DNA from: Thermoflavifilum sp.
Lineage (GTDB): Bacteria; Bacteroidota; Bacteroidia; Chitinophagales; Chitinophagaceae
Assembly (NCBI GenBank): GCA_023511875.1
Contig: JAIMAQ010000006.1
Coordinates: 94,245 to 158,244, forward strand
Reading direction: 5' to 3'
Length of the DNA stretch: 64,000 nt
Part shown: positions 1-8,869 of the stretch, in pieces
Layout of the letters: each line of letters begins with the position of its first letter
Numbering within the stretch: the stretch's first letter is position 1
Position numbers and translations under genes: made by a program
The notes under the pieces: model-generated
The model's database searches: none
What the model was told of the DNA's origin: nothing
The model's input: the letters and a program-made list of their open reading frames with translations, nothing else

Positions 1-1200
1 CTGGAGGGCTGGGAACACCTCACCCACCACTTGATGATTTGGGATTACACCGTACAATTCACCCATTATTTAGCCCCTTTCCCAGACCTTCATACTTTTC
101 AACCCAACATCCAATACTTCGCAGCCCATCATGTCGAAGCCGTGTTTGCTCAAGGCAGTGGTGAAGATCAAAGCGTGTTTGATGAAATGCGTTGTTATTT
201 ATTGGCTAAATTGCTCTGGAATCCACAAGCCAATACCCATCAGCTCCAAAAAGATTTTTTGCAAGGTTACTATGGAGCCGCCGCACCTTTCATAGCAGCT
301 GCACTCGATCAATTACAACAAGCCTTGTTGCAATCGCATGCTCGGCTGGATATCTACGGCAACCCGCTAGACGCAAAAACGAGCTGGTTGAGCCCAAATG
401 ATCTCCAGGCTTATCGACGACATTTGGATAATGCCCTACAAGCCGTAAAAGATAAACCACAGCTGCAACGCCGTGTACAAAAGCTTTATCTTTCTTATCT
501 CTATGTGAGGCTGCTTCAAGCTTGGTTTTATGGCACAGATCCTCATGGAGCTTTTCTCCAAGATGCTTCTGGTAAATGGATCATCAACCCTGAAATACCT
601 AAGCTCATCAATCAATTTAGTCATATCTGCCAGCAACAACATATTCTTTACCTCAATGAAGATCACCAAACGGTATCGACATTTATAGAGCAGCTGCAAG
701 ATATGCTTGCTCAGGGGGTGCAGGTAAGCTTAGCTTTTCACAAACCAGTGCGATTGCTAACACCCAATATTGCCGACTATCCAGCTAAAGGGCCGCAAAC
801 GCTTACAGATGGCATTATAGGAAGCTATGATTACGCTTTTAACTGGCTGGGCTGGAATAATCAAGACATGAAACTGGAAATTGATTTACAACAAATCGAT
901 ACCATCCACCAAGTAACGATGGCATTTTTGCAAGATCAACGACACGCCATCTTTCTACCCACGAAGATAGCCATATATGGAGGCAATGATAGGCAACAAC
1001 TTCATTTATTACAAGAATCTACACTTCCCAGTGCAACACCCGATGAAACGGTTCATCGCAAAATCATTACACTTACCATACATCCCACTGCTATACGTTA
1101 TTTACAGATCATAGCGAGCCCACTCGCTACTATGCCCGATTGGGCAAATCAACCAGGAAGAAAACCTTCGATATTCATCAGTGAAGTCATGGTCAAATAA
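1..1200 (+). CDS. DUF4838-like / glycoside-hydrolase-like protein, C-terminal part with a discoidin-like (F5/8 type C) tail; 5' truncated by window edge
   Basis: Frame 1 is open from base 1 (LEGWEHLTHHLMIWDYTVQFTHYLAPFPDL...) to the stop at 1200, so the listed start at 31 is probably internal. C-terminal beta-rich region resembles a carbohydrate-binding module. Confidence 0.6.
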   Translation: MEGWEHLTHHLMIWDYTVQFTHYLAPFPDLHTFQPNIQYFAAHHVEAVFAQGSGEDQSVFDEMRCYLLAKLLWNPQANTHQLQKDFLQGYYGAAAPFIAAALDQLQQALLQSHARLDIYGNPLDAKTSWLSPNDLQAYRRHLDNALQAVKDKPQLQRRVQKLYLSYLYVRLLQAWFYGTDPHGAFLQDASGKWIINPEIPKLINQFSHICQQQHILYLNEDHQTVSTFIEQLQDMLAQGVQVSLAFHKPVRLLTPNIADYPAKGPQTLTDGIIGSYDYAFNWLGWNNQDMKLEIDLQQIDTIHQVTMAFLQDQRHAIFLPTKIAIYGGNDRQQLHLLQESTLPSATPDETVHRKIITLTIHPTAIRYLQIIASPLATMPDWANQPGRKPSIFISEVMVK

Positions 1201-1434
1201 AAGATAGGTTTTACTGTTTCTCATTGTTTACTTCCCACATGTGTGTTTGTGTTCAGCAAGTTTGTTAAATCATGAAGAGCACATGAAGATGATTGTATAA
1301 ACAATGCATTCACCATTTGAATAGATATTCCATTTTCTTCACTTAACTCATCTTATTTCAACATTAAGCAACAGAAAGTTTCTAATAAAATTTCTCTTAA
1401 AGTTTAATTTTGATCTTTCGATTATACATCAAAC

Positions 1435-2316
1435 ATGCAACACATTCTGGCATACACACATCTCAAGCGCAATATTTCTCCTCGTTTTTCCATTCTCATT
1501 CCTACTTGGAACAACTTAGATTATCTACAGTTATGTATTCGAAGCATTCGCCAGCATTCTAGTTTTGCACATCAAATCATTGTGCATATCAATGAAGGCA
1601 CCGACGGCACTTTGGAATGGGTGAAAGCTCAACCCGATATTGATTACACATATTCTCCCCAAAATATCGGTATTTGTTATGCATTAAATGTAGCCAGGCG
1701 ATTGGTGCAAACCGATTATATGGTGTATCTCAACGACGATATGTATGTATGTCCAAACTGGGATCGTGAATTGTGGGAAGAGATCCAACGCTTGCCCAAT
1801 AATTTTTTCTTTTTATCGGCCACGGCAATTGAGCCAATAGCTTCTAGCCATTGCGCTATCCAAGGTGATTTTGGATGGGATCCCCATCATTTTCAAGAAG
1901 AAGATTTATTGAACAGTTTTCAACAGTTTCACAAAACTGATTGGATGGGAGCTACTTGGCCTCCCAACATCGTACATCGAGATCTTTGGGATCTGGTTGG
2001 AGGCTATAGCATAGAATTCTCTCCAGGCATGTATTCCGACCCAGATTTCTCCATGAAGCTCTGGCAAGCTGGCGTTCGATATTTCAAAGGGTTATCGGCG
2101 AGCAGGGTGTATCATTTCGGATCAAAAAGCACCCATCGTATTCGCAAAAACAAGGGCTATTATACGTTTATTCGCAAATGGGGGATCACCTCAAGTACAT
2201 TTACCCGCTTTTATCTGCAACGCGGAATGCCCTTCACAGGGCCAACACCAGAGCCAGTTTTGCCCGCATGGATAAGATGGAAAAATCAAGGAAAAAAACT
2301 CATTGCTGCCTGGTAG
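1435..2316 (+). CDS. Glycosyltransferase family 2
   Basis: SILIPTWNNLDYLQLCIRSI N-terminus, YLNDDM DxD-like motif, GT2 layout. Confidence 0.85.
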   Translation: MQHILAYTHLKRNISPRFSILIPTWNNLDYLQLCIRSIRQHSSFAHQIIVHINEGTDGTLEWVKAQPDIDYTYSPQNIGICYALNVARRLVQTDYMVYLNDDMYVCPNWDRELWEEIQRLPNNFFFLSATAIEPIASSHCAIQGDFGWDPHHFQEEDLLNSFQQFHKTDWMGATWPPNIVHRDLWDLVGGYSIEFSPGMYSDPDFSMKLWQAGVRYFKGLSASRVYHFGSKSTHRIRKNKGYYTFIRKWGITSSTFTRFYLQRGMPFTGPTPEPVLPAWIRWKNQGKKLIAAW

Positions 2317-2323
2317 GCCTAAA

Positions 2324-3379
2324 TCATTCCTGATGAAAAGCGTTCCAGCCTTGTGCTACCAGTTTATACTTATTCCCCCCTTTGGTGATGATATGAGCAC
2401 CTTCGCTGATATCGGTGATATACCCTACAACGCTGATTTGCTCGCTGGTAGTGATTTTATCATAATCTTCTGGGCTAATGGTAAACAACAATTCATAATC
2501 TTCCCCACCACTCAGCGCACAAGCTGTAGGATCAAGTTGAAAAGGATAAGCCGCCAAACGTGTTTCTTCGGCAATGGGAATTTTTTCTTCATAAATCACA
2601 CAGCCCACATTACTGCGTTTGCAAATATGCAAGATATCTGAGCTAAGCCCATCGCTAATATCCATCATAGCAGTGGGTTTGATGTGATTTTCTTGCAACC
2701 ATTCTACGATATCTTGTCGAGCCTCGGGTTTTAACTGTCGGCCTATGACATACGTATAAGGCTCCAATTCGGGCTGCATCTTTGGATCATCTAGATAAAG
2801 CCGTTTTTCTCTTTCCAAGATTTGCAAGCCCAAATACGCTGCACCCAAATCACCACTGACACAGATGAGATCACCTTTACGGGCTGTGCTCCGTAAAACA
2901 AATTGATCGGGAGCCACTTCACCAATAGCGGTAACAGAAATAATAAATCCTTTTTGAGAAGAAGAGGTGTCGCCCCCAACCAGATCGACTCCATAGCGCT
3001 CACAAGCCAGGTATACTCCTTCATAAAACTCTGTCAAGGCTTCCACACTAAAACGATTGCTCACGGCGATGCTTATCGTGAGCTGCGTAGGAGTAGCCAT
3101 CATGGCATATATATCAGATAAATTAACGACGACCGACTTATAGCCTAAATGTTTGAGGGGAGTATACAGGAGATCGAAATGAATGCCTTCGATGAGCAGA
3201 TCGGTGCTGATTACCGTTTGTCGGCCAAAATGATCAATCACGGCTGCGTCGTCGCCCACGCCTACGAGGGTACTAGCATGTTGAATCTCGATGTTTTTAG
3301 TGAGGTATTCGATTAAGCCAAATTCACCGAGGGCTGAGATCTCGGTTCGCTCGTTTTGAGGAGGTGTCGGTGTTTCCAT
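2324..3379 (-). CDS. thiL: Thiamine-monophosphate kinase
   Basis: GVGDDAAVIDHFGRQTVISTDLLIEGIHFDL, LVGGDTSSS, MMDISDGLSSDI, SGGEDYELLFT motifs of ThiL. Confidence 0.93.
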   Translation of the reverse strand: METPTPPQNERTEISALGEFGLIEYLTKNIEIQHASTLVGVGDDAAVIDHFGRQTVISTDLLIEGIHFDLLYTPLKHLGYKSVVVNLSDIYAMMATPTQLTISIAVSNRFSVEALTEFYEGVYLACERYGVDLVGGDTSSSQKGFIISVTAIGEVAPDQFVLRSTARKGDLICVSGDLGAAYLGLQILEREKRLYLDDPKMQPELEPYTYVIGRQLKPEARQDIVEWLQENHIKPTAMMDISDGLSSDILHICKRSNVGCVIYEEKIPIAEETRLAAYPFQLDPTACALSGGEDYELLFTISPEDYDKITTSEQISVVGYITDISEGAHIITKGGNKYKLVAQGWNAFHQE

Positions 3380-3400
3380 GGAAAAATATTTTACGGGTGG

Positions 3401-4171
3401 TTAAGCCGTTTGTACGGCCTGAAGTAATTGTGGATGAATATGTCCATTGGAAGCAATGAGTTGAGAGCCATTGAGCTGAAAAGGCTGGCCAGAAAAATCT
3501 GTTACCATGCCTCCTGCTTCGCGTACAATCAATGCTCCCGCAGCCACATCCCAAGCATGAATATAATGTTCCCAATAACCATCAAAACGTCCACAAGCCA
3601 CCCAACACAAATCAATAGCGGCAGAACCTAACCTGCGCACAGGCACGCCCTGCTTGATAAAATAGCCAAATACTTCTACGGGATCATGAGGCATATCGCG
3701 CCATTGGTAGGGGAAACCTGTCACTAAAAAAGCTTGCTGGATATCGTCTTGCTGCGATACATGAATTGCTCGATCGTTGAGATAAGCCCCTTTGCCTTTC
3801 TCTGCAAAAAACAATTCTTGCAAAAAAGGATTGTATACGGCACCCATGATTACCTCGCCGTCTTTCTCGAGTGCAATCGATACAGAACAAATAGGAAGCC
3901 GATGAGCAAAGTTTACCGTACCATCGAGTGGATCAATGATCCAGCGATAAATACTGGTTTGTTGACTCGCCCCAGATTCTTCGCTCAACAGGGCATGATC
4001 GGGAAAATGTGAGCGAATGCGTTCTAGAATCAACGTCTCTGCGTGCTTGTCTACTTCGGTAACTAAATCATTGAGCGCCGTTTTATGGTCGACTTGAAAA
4101 TTTTGGTCAATGCCTTCCAGCAAAACCTGTCCGGCTGCGCGAATGGTGTCTAGCAAAAATGATTTGAACAT
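3401..4171 (-). CDS. suhB: Inositol monophosphatase family protein
   Basis: WIIDPLDGTVNFAHRLP and WDVAAGALIVREAGG motifs. Start placed at the internal ATG 4171 (MFKSFLLDTIR) because a TATCTTTG motif lies between it and the longer ORF start at 4204. Confidence 0.85.
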   Translation of the reverse strand: MFKSFLLDTIRAAGQVLLEGIDQNFQVDHKTALNDLVTEVDKHAETLILERIRSHFPDHALLSEESGASQQTSIYRWIIDPLDGTVNFAHRLPICSVSIALEKDGEVIMGAVYNPFLQELFFAEKGKGAYLNDRAIHVSQQDDIQQAFLVTGFPYQWRDMPHDPVEVFGYFIKQGVPVRRLGSAAIDLCWVACGRFDGYWEHYIHAWDVAAGALIVREAGGMVTDFSGQPFQLNGSQLIASNGHIHPQLLQAVQTA

Positions 4172-4175
4172 GTTA

Positions 4176-4183
4176 CAAAGATA
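4176..4183 (-). promoter_or_regulatory. Candidate Bacteroidota -7 element TATCTTTG
   Basis: Reverse complement of CAAAGATA; 4 nt upstream of the suhB ATG at 4171. Confidence 0.5.
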
Positions 4184-4228
4184 GGAGATCCCTGTTTGTT
4201 TCATTGGCCAGCCAATTTTGGCTTCTTG

Positions 4229-4236
4229 TATCTTTG
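4229..4236 (+). promoter_or_regulatory. Candidate Bacteroidota -7 element TATCTTTG
   Basis: TATCTTTG 16 nt upstream of the ATG at 4253; TTG at 4204-4206 is a possible -33 element. Confidence 0.5.
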
Positions 4237-4252
4237 AGTAGGCAACTTAAAG

Positions 4253-5380
4253 ATGAAACTATCGATTATCATTGTACATCATCAAACACCCCACGACCTG
4301 GAGCTTTGCCTTTGGGCAGCGCAAGAGGCTATCCGTGAAATAGCTGCCGAGATCTGGGTGGTCGACAATGCATCGGATGGGGAAAATACCCGCAGGGTGA
4401 GCACTTATTTTCGCCAAGTACATTGGATCTGGAATACAGAAAACTTAGGATTTGCCAAGGCCTGCAATCAAGCGGCTCGCCAAGCTTCAGGCAAATATTT
4501 ACTTTTTTTAAACCCAGACGCCTTCATCGATCACGAGGGGCTATGCCTAGCACTCGAGTTTTTAGAGACCCACCCCAACGTGCATATGCTTGGCCCTTGG
4601 TTGTTTAATATGAGGGGACAATTTTTAAAAGAATCGCGCAGGGCTTTTCCTACGCCATGGAATAGCTTCTGCAAGATGGCGGGACTCGATCATGTTTTTC
4701 CGAATGCGCGCCTATTCACTGGATATTATGGGGGGCAATTGCCCATTGATCAAGTACAACCTGCTGAAGTGCTCTGTGGAGCTTGCCTACTCGTACGCCA
4801 CCAAGCCTGGGAAGTTGTTGGAGGCTTCGATGAAGATTTTTTCTTATACGGTGAAGATATCGACCTGTGTTTACGCATGTATCAGAAAGGTTTCCAAAGT
4901 TATTTTCATCCGAAATGGAAAGTACTGCATATGAAATATCGAAGCGCAGGCCAAGATGTACGATGGCATCGACAACATTTTTTCCAGGCAATGAAAATTT
5001 ATGCGCACAAGCATTTCCCCTACAGCCAATGGTTGTTATTTCCTTTCATCGATCTCTTTTACACCTTATCGCGCTTTTCGCCGAAATTTACCCAAGTAAA
5101 TTCTTCCATTACCCTCCCAAAACCTCCACAAGGCATAATCTTCACAAAAGCAGCAAACAGAAACCTGCCATTCAGCTTACCAGAATCGTGGAAAATTCTC
5201 GACATTGACAGCTTAAACGGGAATGGCTTGGAAGATGAGCTGCCAGAAGATAAGATCATTGTCGTCGATCCCACCACTTATTCCCTACGCACTCTCAATA
5301 GCTTTTTGATGCGAATACCTATTTCTTTCCCCATAGCTTGGATGGCGCCCTATTCAGGAAGGTTGATCCTAGCTAAATAA
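4253..5380 (+). CDS. Glycosyltransferase family 2 (rhamnosyltransferase-like)
   Basis: KLSIIIVHHQTPHDLELCL, WVVDNASDG, NLGFAKACNQA, LFLNPDAF, GGFDEDFFLYGEDIDLCLR motifs. Confidence 0.88.
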   Translation: MKLSIIIVHHQTPHDLELCLWAAQEAIREIAAEIWVVDNASDGENTRRVSTYFRQVHWIWNTENLGFAKACNQAARQASGKYLLFLNPDAFIDHEGLCLALEFLETHPNVHMLGPWLFNMRGQFLKESRRAFPTPWNSFCKMAGLDHVFPNARLFTGYYGGQLPIDQVQPAEVLCGACLLVRHQAWEVVGGFDEDFFLYGEDIDLCLRMYQKGFQSYFHPKWKVLHMKYRSAGQDVRWHRQHFFQAMKIYAHKHFPYSQWLLFPFIDLFYTLSRFSPKFTQVNSSITLPKPPQGIIFTKAANRNLPFSLPESWKILDIDSLNGNGLEDELPEDKIIVVDPTTYSLRTLNSFLMRIPISFPIAWMAPYSGRLILAK

Positions 5381-5456
5381 ACGGGTAAATGATTTTTCAA
5401 TTGGTTTTGCGGCCAATAAGTGATAAGCTATACTGGACTTTCTCATAGTTAATGCC

Positions 5457-5464
5457 TAATTTTG
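5457..5464 (+). promoter_or_regulatory. Candidate -7 element TAATTTTG
   Basis: 31 nt upstream of the ATG at 5496. Confidence 0.4.
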
Positions 5465-5495
5465 CCCGCACCTACCATCTAAGCTCAGGAACAGA

Positions 5496-7034
5496 ATGCC
5501 CATCATCGGAAACTTAATTGCGCGTTCACTGCAGATCAAAAAGCAGTTTCAGATTACGCTCAGCACACCCCGCACCTACCAATTACAAGTGCTGAGACGA
5601 TTGCTACAAAAAGCCCAGTTTACTGAGTTTGGCATGCATTACCATTTTACCCGAATCTTATTGTTACCACACTGGCTGCAAGAATACCAGCGCACCGTGC
5701 CAATACATAGCTACAACGATATGTATCGCAAGTGGTGGCACAAATGCCTGCAAGGCATTCCAGACGTCACCTGGCCAGGAAAAGTGCCTTATTTTGCCCT
5801 AAGCTCAGGCACTTCTGAATCGTCGAGTAAACATATACCTGTTACGCGCGACATGCTGCGCAACATTCGCAAGGTGGGAATGAAGCAGCTATACTCCATG
5901 GTCAACTTCGACTTACCTGCAAAAACTTTTGAAAAAGGCATTTTGATGCTGGGTGGCACTACCGCCCTCAACCAATGTGGAGATTACTACGAGGGCGATA
6001 TGAGTGGAATTAGTGCCAAAAATATTCCCCGATGGTTTAGGGCTTTTTACAAACCCGGCGAAAAAATTGCCAGCAAACCCGATTGGGATCAACGCATTCG
6101 GCTCATCGTACGCAAAGCTCCAGAATGGGATGTGGGTACCATTTGCGGCATTCCAGCATGGGTACAAATCGTGATGCAAAATATCGTGGAATACCACGGG
6201 GTAAACCATATTCACGAGATCTGGCCCAATCTCGCCGTATACATCCATGGGGGCGTGTCAATAGAGCCCTATCGCGAGAGCTTCAAGCATTTGCTGGGGC
6301 GCCCCATCACCTTCATTGAAACCTACATGGCTTCTGAAGGCTCGTTTGGCTTTCAGGCTAGGCCCGGTGTGAGGGGCATCAAGCTGGTACTAAACGCCGG
6401 GATTTTCTATGAATTTATTCCTTTTACCCGAGAATATTTTTCTGAAGATGGCGAACTCATAGGCCATCCACCTAGTTACCTGATCGATGAAGTGCAAGAA
6501 GGTGTCGACTATGCCGTAGTGCTGAGCACTTGTGCAGGAGCCTGGCGTTATTTGATTGGCGACGTGGTGCGCTTTACCGATGTAGCCGAGCACGAAATCG
6601 TTATCATAGGTCGTACTAAGCAATTCTTAAGCCTTTGTGGCGAACATCTCTCGATCGATAATATGAACCGAGCTATCGATATTGTTTCCCGAGAGTTGGG
6701 TATTACTATACGTGAATTCACCGTTACCGGTATCAAATACCATGACCTATTTGCCCATAAATGGTATATCGGTACCAACGACCCACATGTCAATGCTGAA
6801 CAGGTAAAAGCTTTACTCGACAAAACCTTATGTGAGCTCAATGATGATTATGCCGTTGAACGAGCATCTGCATTGAAAGAGGTTTTCGTGGAAATATTAC
6901 CCAACGATGTGTTCATTGGCTTTCTTCGACATATCGGCAAAGAGGGGGGCATGAATAAATTCCCCCGTGTATTGAAAGACGAAAAGTTAAAACAATGGGA
7001 AGAATACCTGCGTAGTAAGCGAATCATCTCTTGA
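5496..7034 (+). CDS. GH3 auxin-responsive-promoter family protein (acyl-adenylating / acyl-amido synthetase fold)
   Basis: YFALSSGTSESSSKHIPVT, ETYMASEGSFGFQ, YRYLIGDVVRFTD-like (WRYLIGDVVRFTD), IIGRTKQFLSLCGEHLS motifs. Confidence 0.88.
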   Translation: MPIIGNLIARSLQIKKQFQITLSTPRTYQLQVLRRLLQKAQFTEFGMHYHFTRILLLPHWLQEYQRTVPIHSYNDMYRKWWHKCLQGIPDVTWPGKVPYFALSSGTSESSSKHIPVTRDMLRNIRKVGMKQLYSMVNFDLPAKTFEKGILMLGGTTALNQCGDYYEGDMSGISAKNIPRWFRAFYKPGEKIASKPDWDQRIRLIVRKAPEWDVGTICGIPAWVQIVMQNIVEYHGVNHIHEIWPNLAVYIHGGVSIEPYRESFKHLLGRPITFIETYMASEGSFGFQARPGVRGIKLVLNAGIFYEFIPFTREYFSEDGELIGHPPSYLIDEVQEGVDYAVVLSTCAGAWRYLIGDVVRFTDVAEHEIVIIGRTKQFLSLCGEHLSIDNMNRAIDIVSRELGITIREFTVTGIKYHDLFAHKWYIGTNDPHVNAEQVKALLDKTLCELNDDYAVERASALKEVFVEILPNDVFIGFLRHIGKEGGMNKFPRVLKDEKLKQWEEYLRSKRIIS

Positions 7035-7096
7035 GTTCTATCTCTAAGCACATATTTTCTTAATTTCCCGCCCTGATTTTGAATTTTGAATAGGGC

Positions 7097-7750
7097 ATGT
7101 TGATTGCTTTTCTCACCGGGTTGGCTATTGGCGCTTTTCTCTCGATCTCGATGGGGCCTGTGGTATTTGCCTTGATCAAGCAAAGCGTGAACAGCGGGTT
7201 TAAATCGGGCTTACTGTTTGCCTTAGGCGTATCGGTAAGCGATACGAGCTTTGTGCTGTTGGGCAATTTGGCCAGCCAATACATTTTGATGCTGGAAAGT
7301 TTTAAGCGACAAATCGGTATTGGCGGGGGCATACTGCTGATCTTCATGGGCATCCATGCTATTTTTTTCCGAAAGGTAAGCCTGGCCTCGGGTGATGAAG
7401 AAATGCTCATGCCTACCCTGGGTAAATCGGATTACCTACGGAGTTGGCTTGCTGGTTTCTTGATGAACACCCTCAATCCTGCCGTGATTTTGTTTTGGAT
7501 TCCTACCATTGCTGGTCTAGCCGTTAAATTCCCCGACCCAGACCAGCGCGTAATCTTGTACGTAACTTGCTTAGGGCTTGTTCTCTCAACCGACTTGCTC
7601 AAGGCCACCCTGGCCGATAAGATTCGGCACAAGCTCACCCTGCGAAAAGTGATCTGGCTCAACCGTATCTCGGGCACGATTATCTGCTGCTTTGGATTGT
7701 TTCTGATTTACAAAGTTATCTTCGACGTAGGTAATATGGCTGCTCATTGA
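7097..7750 (+). CDS. LysE family transporter
   Basis: Six-TM layout, GAFLSISMGPVVFALIKQSVNSGFKSGLLFALGVSVSD motif. Confidence 0.85.
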   Translation: MLIAFLTGLAIGAFLSISMGPVVFALIKQSVNSGFKSGLLFALGVSVSDTSFVLLGNLASQYILMLESFKRQIGIGGGILLIFMGIHAIFFRKVSLASGDEEMLMPTLGKSDYLRSWLAGFLMNTLNPAVILFWIPTIAGLAVKFPDPDQRVILYVTCLGLVLSTDLLKATLADKIRHKLTLRKVIWLNRISGTIICCFGLFLIYKVIFDVGNMAAH

Positions 7751-8817
7751 GAAGTAGTGGGTAAGCCACGGGGATGTTCTTTTTTCTTAAGCAAGCTCGT
7801 TGAAGCCCTTACCAAAACTTCTGCCTGCAACTTGCGCGTCTCAAATTCTTTTATAGGGCGCTTACTCTCGATCAGCTGCAACAATAGCTCAGTGGCTATA
7901 CGCCCCATCTCAAAAGCGGGTTGTTTGATCACCGTGAGGGGTGGATCTAACAACTCGGTGAGCTCTGAATTGGAAAAACCTGCTAATCCCATTTGCTGGG
8001 GTATGCGAATCTGCAACAAACGTAAAACGCGTAAAGCATTTGTAGTGAGTTTGTCTGAAGCAGCAAAAATAGCATCGGGCCTGGGTCGCAACTGGAGTAA
8101 GCTGCGAATGGCAGTTTCCACTTCATCGTAATACATGCCGCCATGATCGCAGTAGCGAATCCATTCCCTGCGCATAGGCAATCCATGATCTAGCAACGCT
8201 TTCTCATATCCGGCCAGCCTTTCTTTGGTGATAGATAAGAAAGCTGCATTGGCCAGAATAGCAATTCTGCGAAATCCATTGGTAATGAGATGCATAACGG
8301 CTTTATGTGAAGCCTGAAAACCATCTACCGTTACTTTGTGTGTAGGAATATCTTCCGCCACCCGATCAAAAAAAACAATAGGCAAGCCCTGAGCATGGAG
8401 CTGACGAATCATGCTCAAGTCGGTAGTCTCTGTAGAAAGAGAAATTAATAAGCCATCTACCGATCGAGAAGCTAAATACTGTAAAGCACGCCATTCTTTC
8501 TCACTCGACTCTCTACTTTGCGAAATGATCACTTGATAGCCTTTCTCATAGGCAATAGACTCAATGCCATTGATCACTTGTGAAAAAAAGCTATTGGCTA
8601 CTTCACACACAATCACCCCCAGTGAAAGGCTACGGCGCTCTCGAAGGCTTAGGGCAATAGGGTTGGGTTGATAATTGAGCCTGGCTGCATACTCCAAGAC
8701 CAGCTTTTTGGTTGCAGGGTTAATCTCATAGCTGTCGCGCAAAGCCCTAGAAACCGTAGAAGTAGATAGGTTTAAAGCGCGAGCAATGTCTTTTATGGTA
8801 GGCGCTGAATATTTCAT
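7744..8817 (-). CDS. LacI family transcriptional regulator
   Basis: N-terminal APTIKDIARALNLSTSTVSRALRDSYEINPATKKLV HTH; periplasmic-binding-like C-terminus. Confidence 0.93.
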   Translation of the reverse strand: MKYSAPTIKDIARALNLSTSTVSRALRDSYEINPATKKLVLEYAARLNYQPNPIALSLRERRSLSLGVIVCEVANSFFSQVINGIESIAYEKGYQVIISQSRESSEKEWRALQYLASRSVDGLLISLSTETTDLSMIRQLHAQGLPIVFFDRVAEDIPTHKVTVDGFQASHKAVMHLITNGFRRIAILANAAFLSITKERLAGYEKALLDHGLPMRREWIRYCDHGGMYYDEVETAIRSLLQLRPRPDAIFAASDKLTTNALRVLRLLQIRIPQQMGLAGFSNSELTELLDPPLTVIKQPAFEMGRIATELLLQLIESKRPIKEFETRKLQAEVLVRASTSLLKKKEHPRGLPTTSQ

Positions 8818-8838
8818 CTGGTGATGGGTTTGTGCTCA

Positions 8839-8857
8839 CCCACCTGCTTCAGGTGGG
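8839..8857. promoter_or_regulatory. Perfect 8-bp inverted repeat CCCACCTG-CTT-CAGGTGGG
   Basis: Stem 8839-8846 / 8850-8857, 3-nt loop, in the 52-nt gap between the GH3-beta-lactamase stop and the lacI-type start; no T-tract on the minus strand. Confidence 0.5.
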
Positions 8858-8869
8858 AATGTAATTTAC

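Noticed and set aside
436-699. Antisense ORF inside the first coding region
   Set aside because: Fully contained opposite a well-supported coding frame, no recognisable domain; the same applies to most 60-130 aa ORFs in the track.
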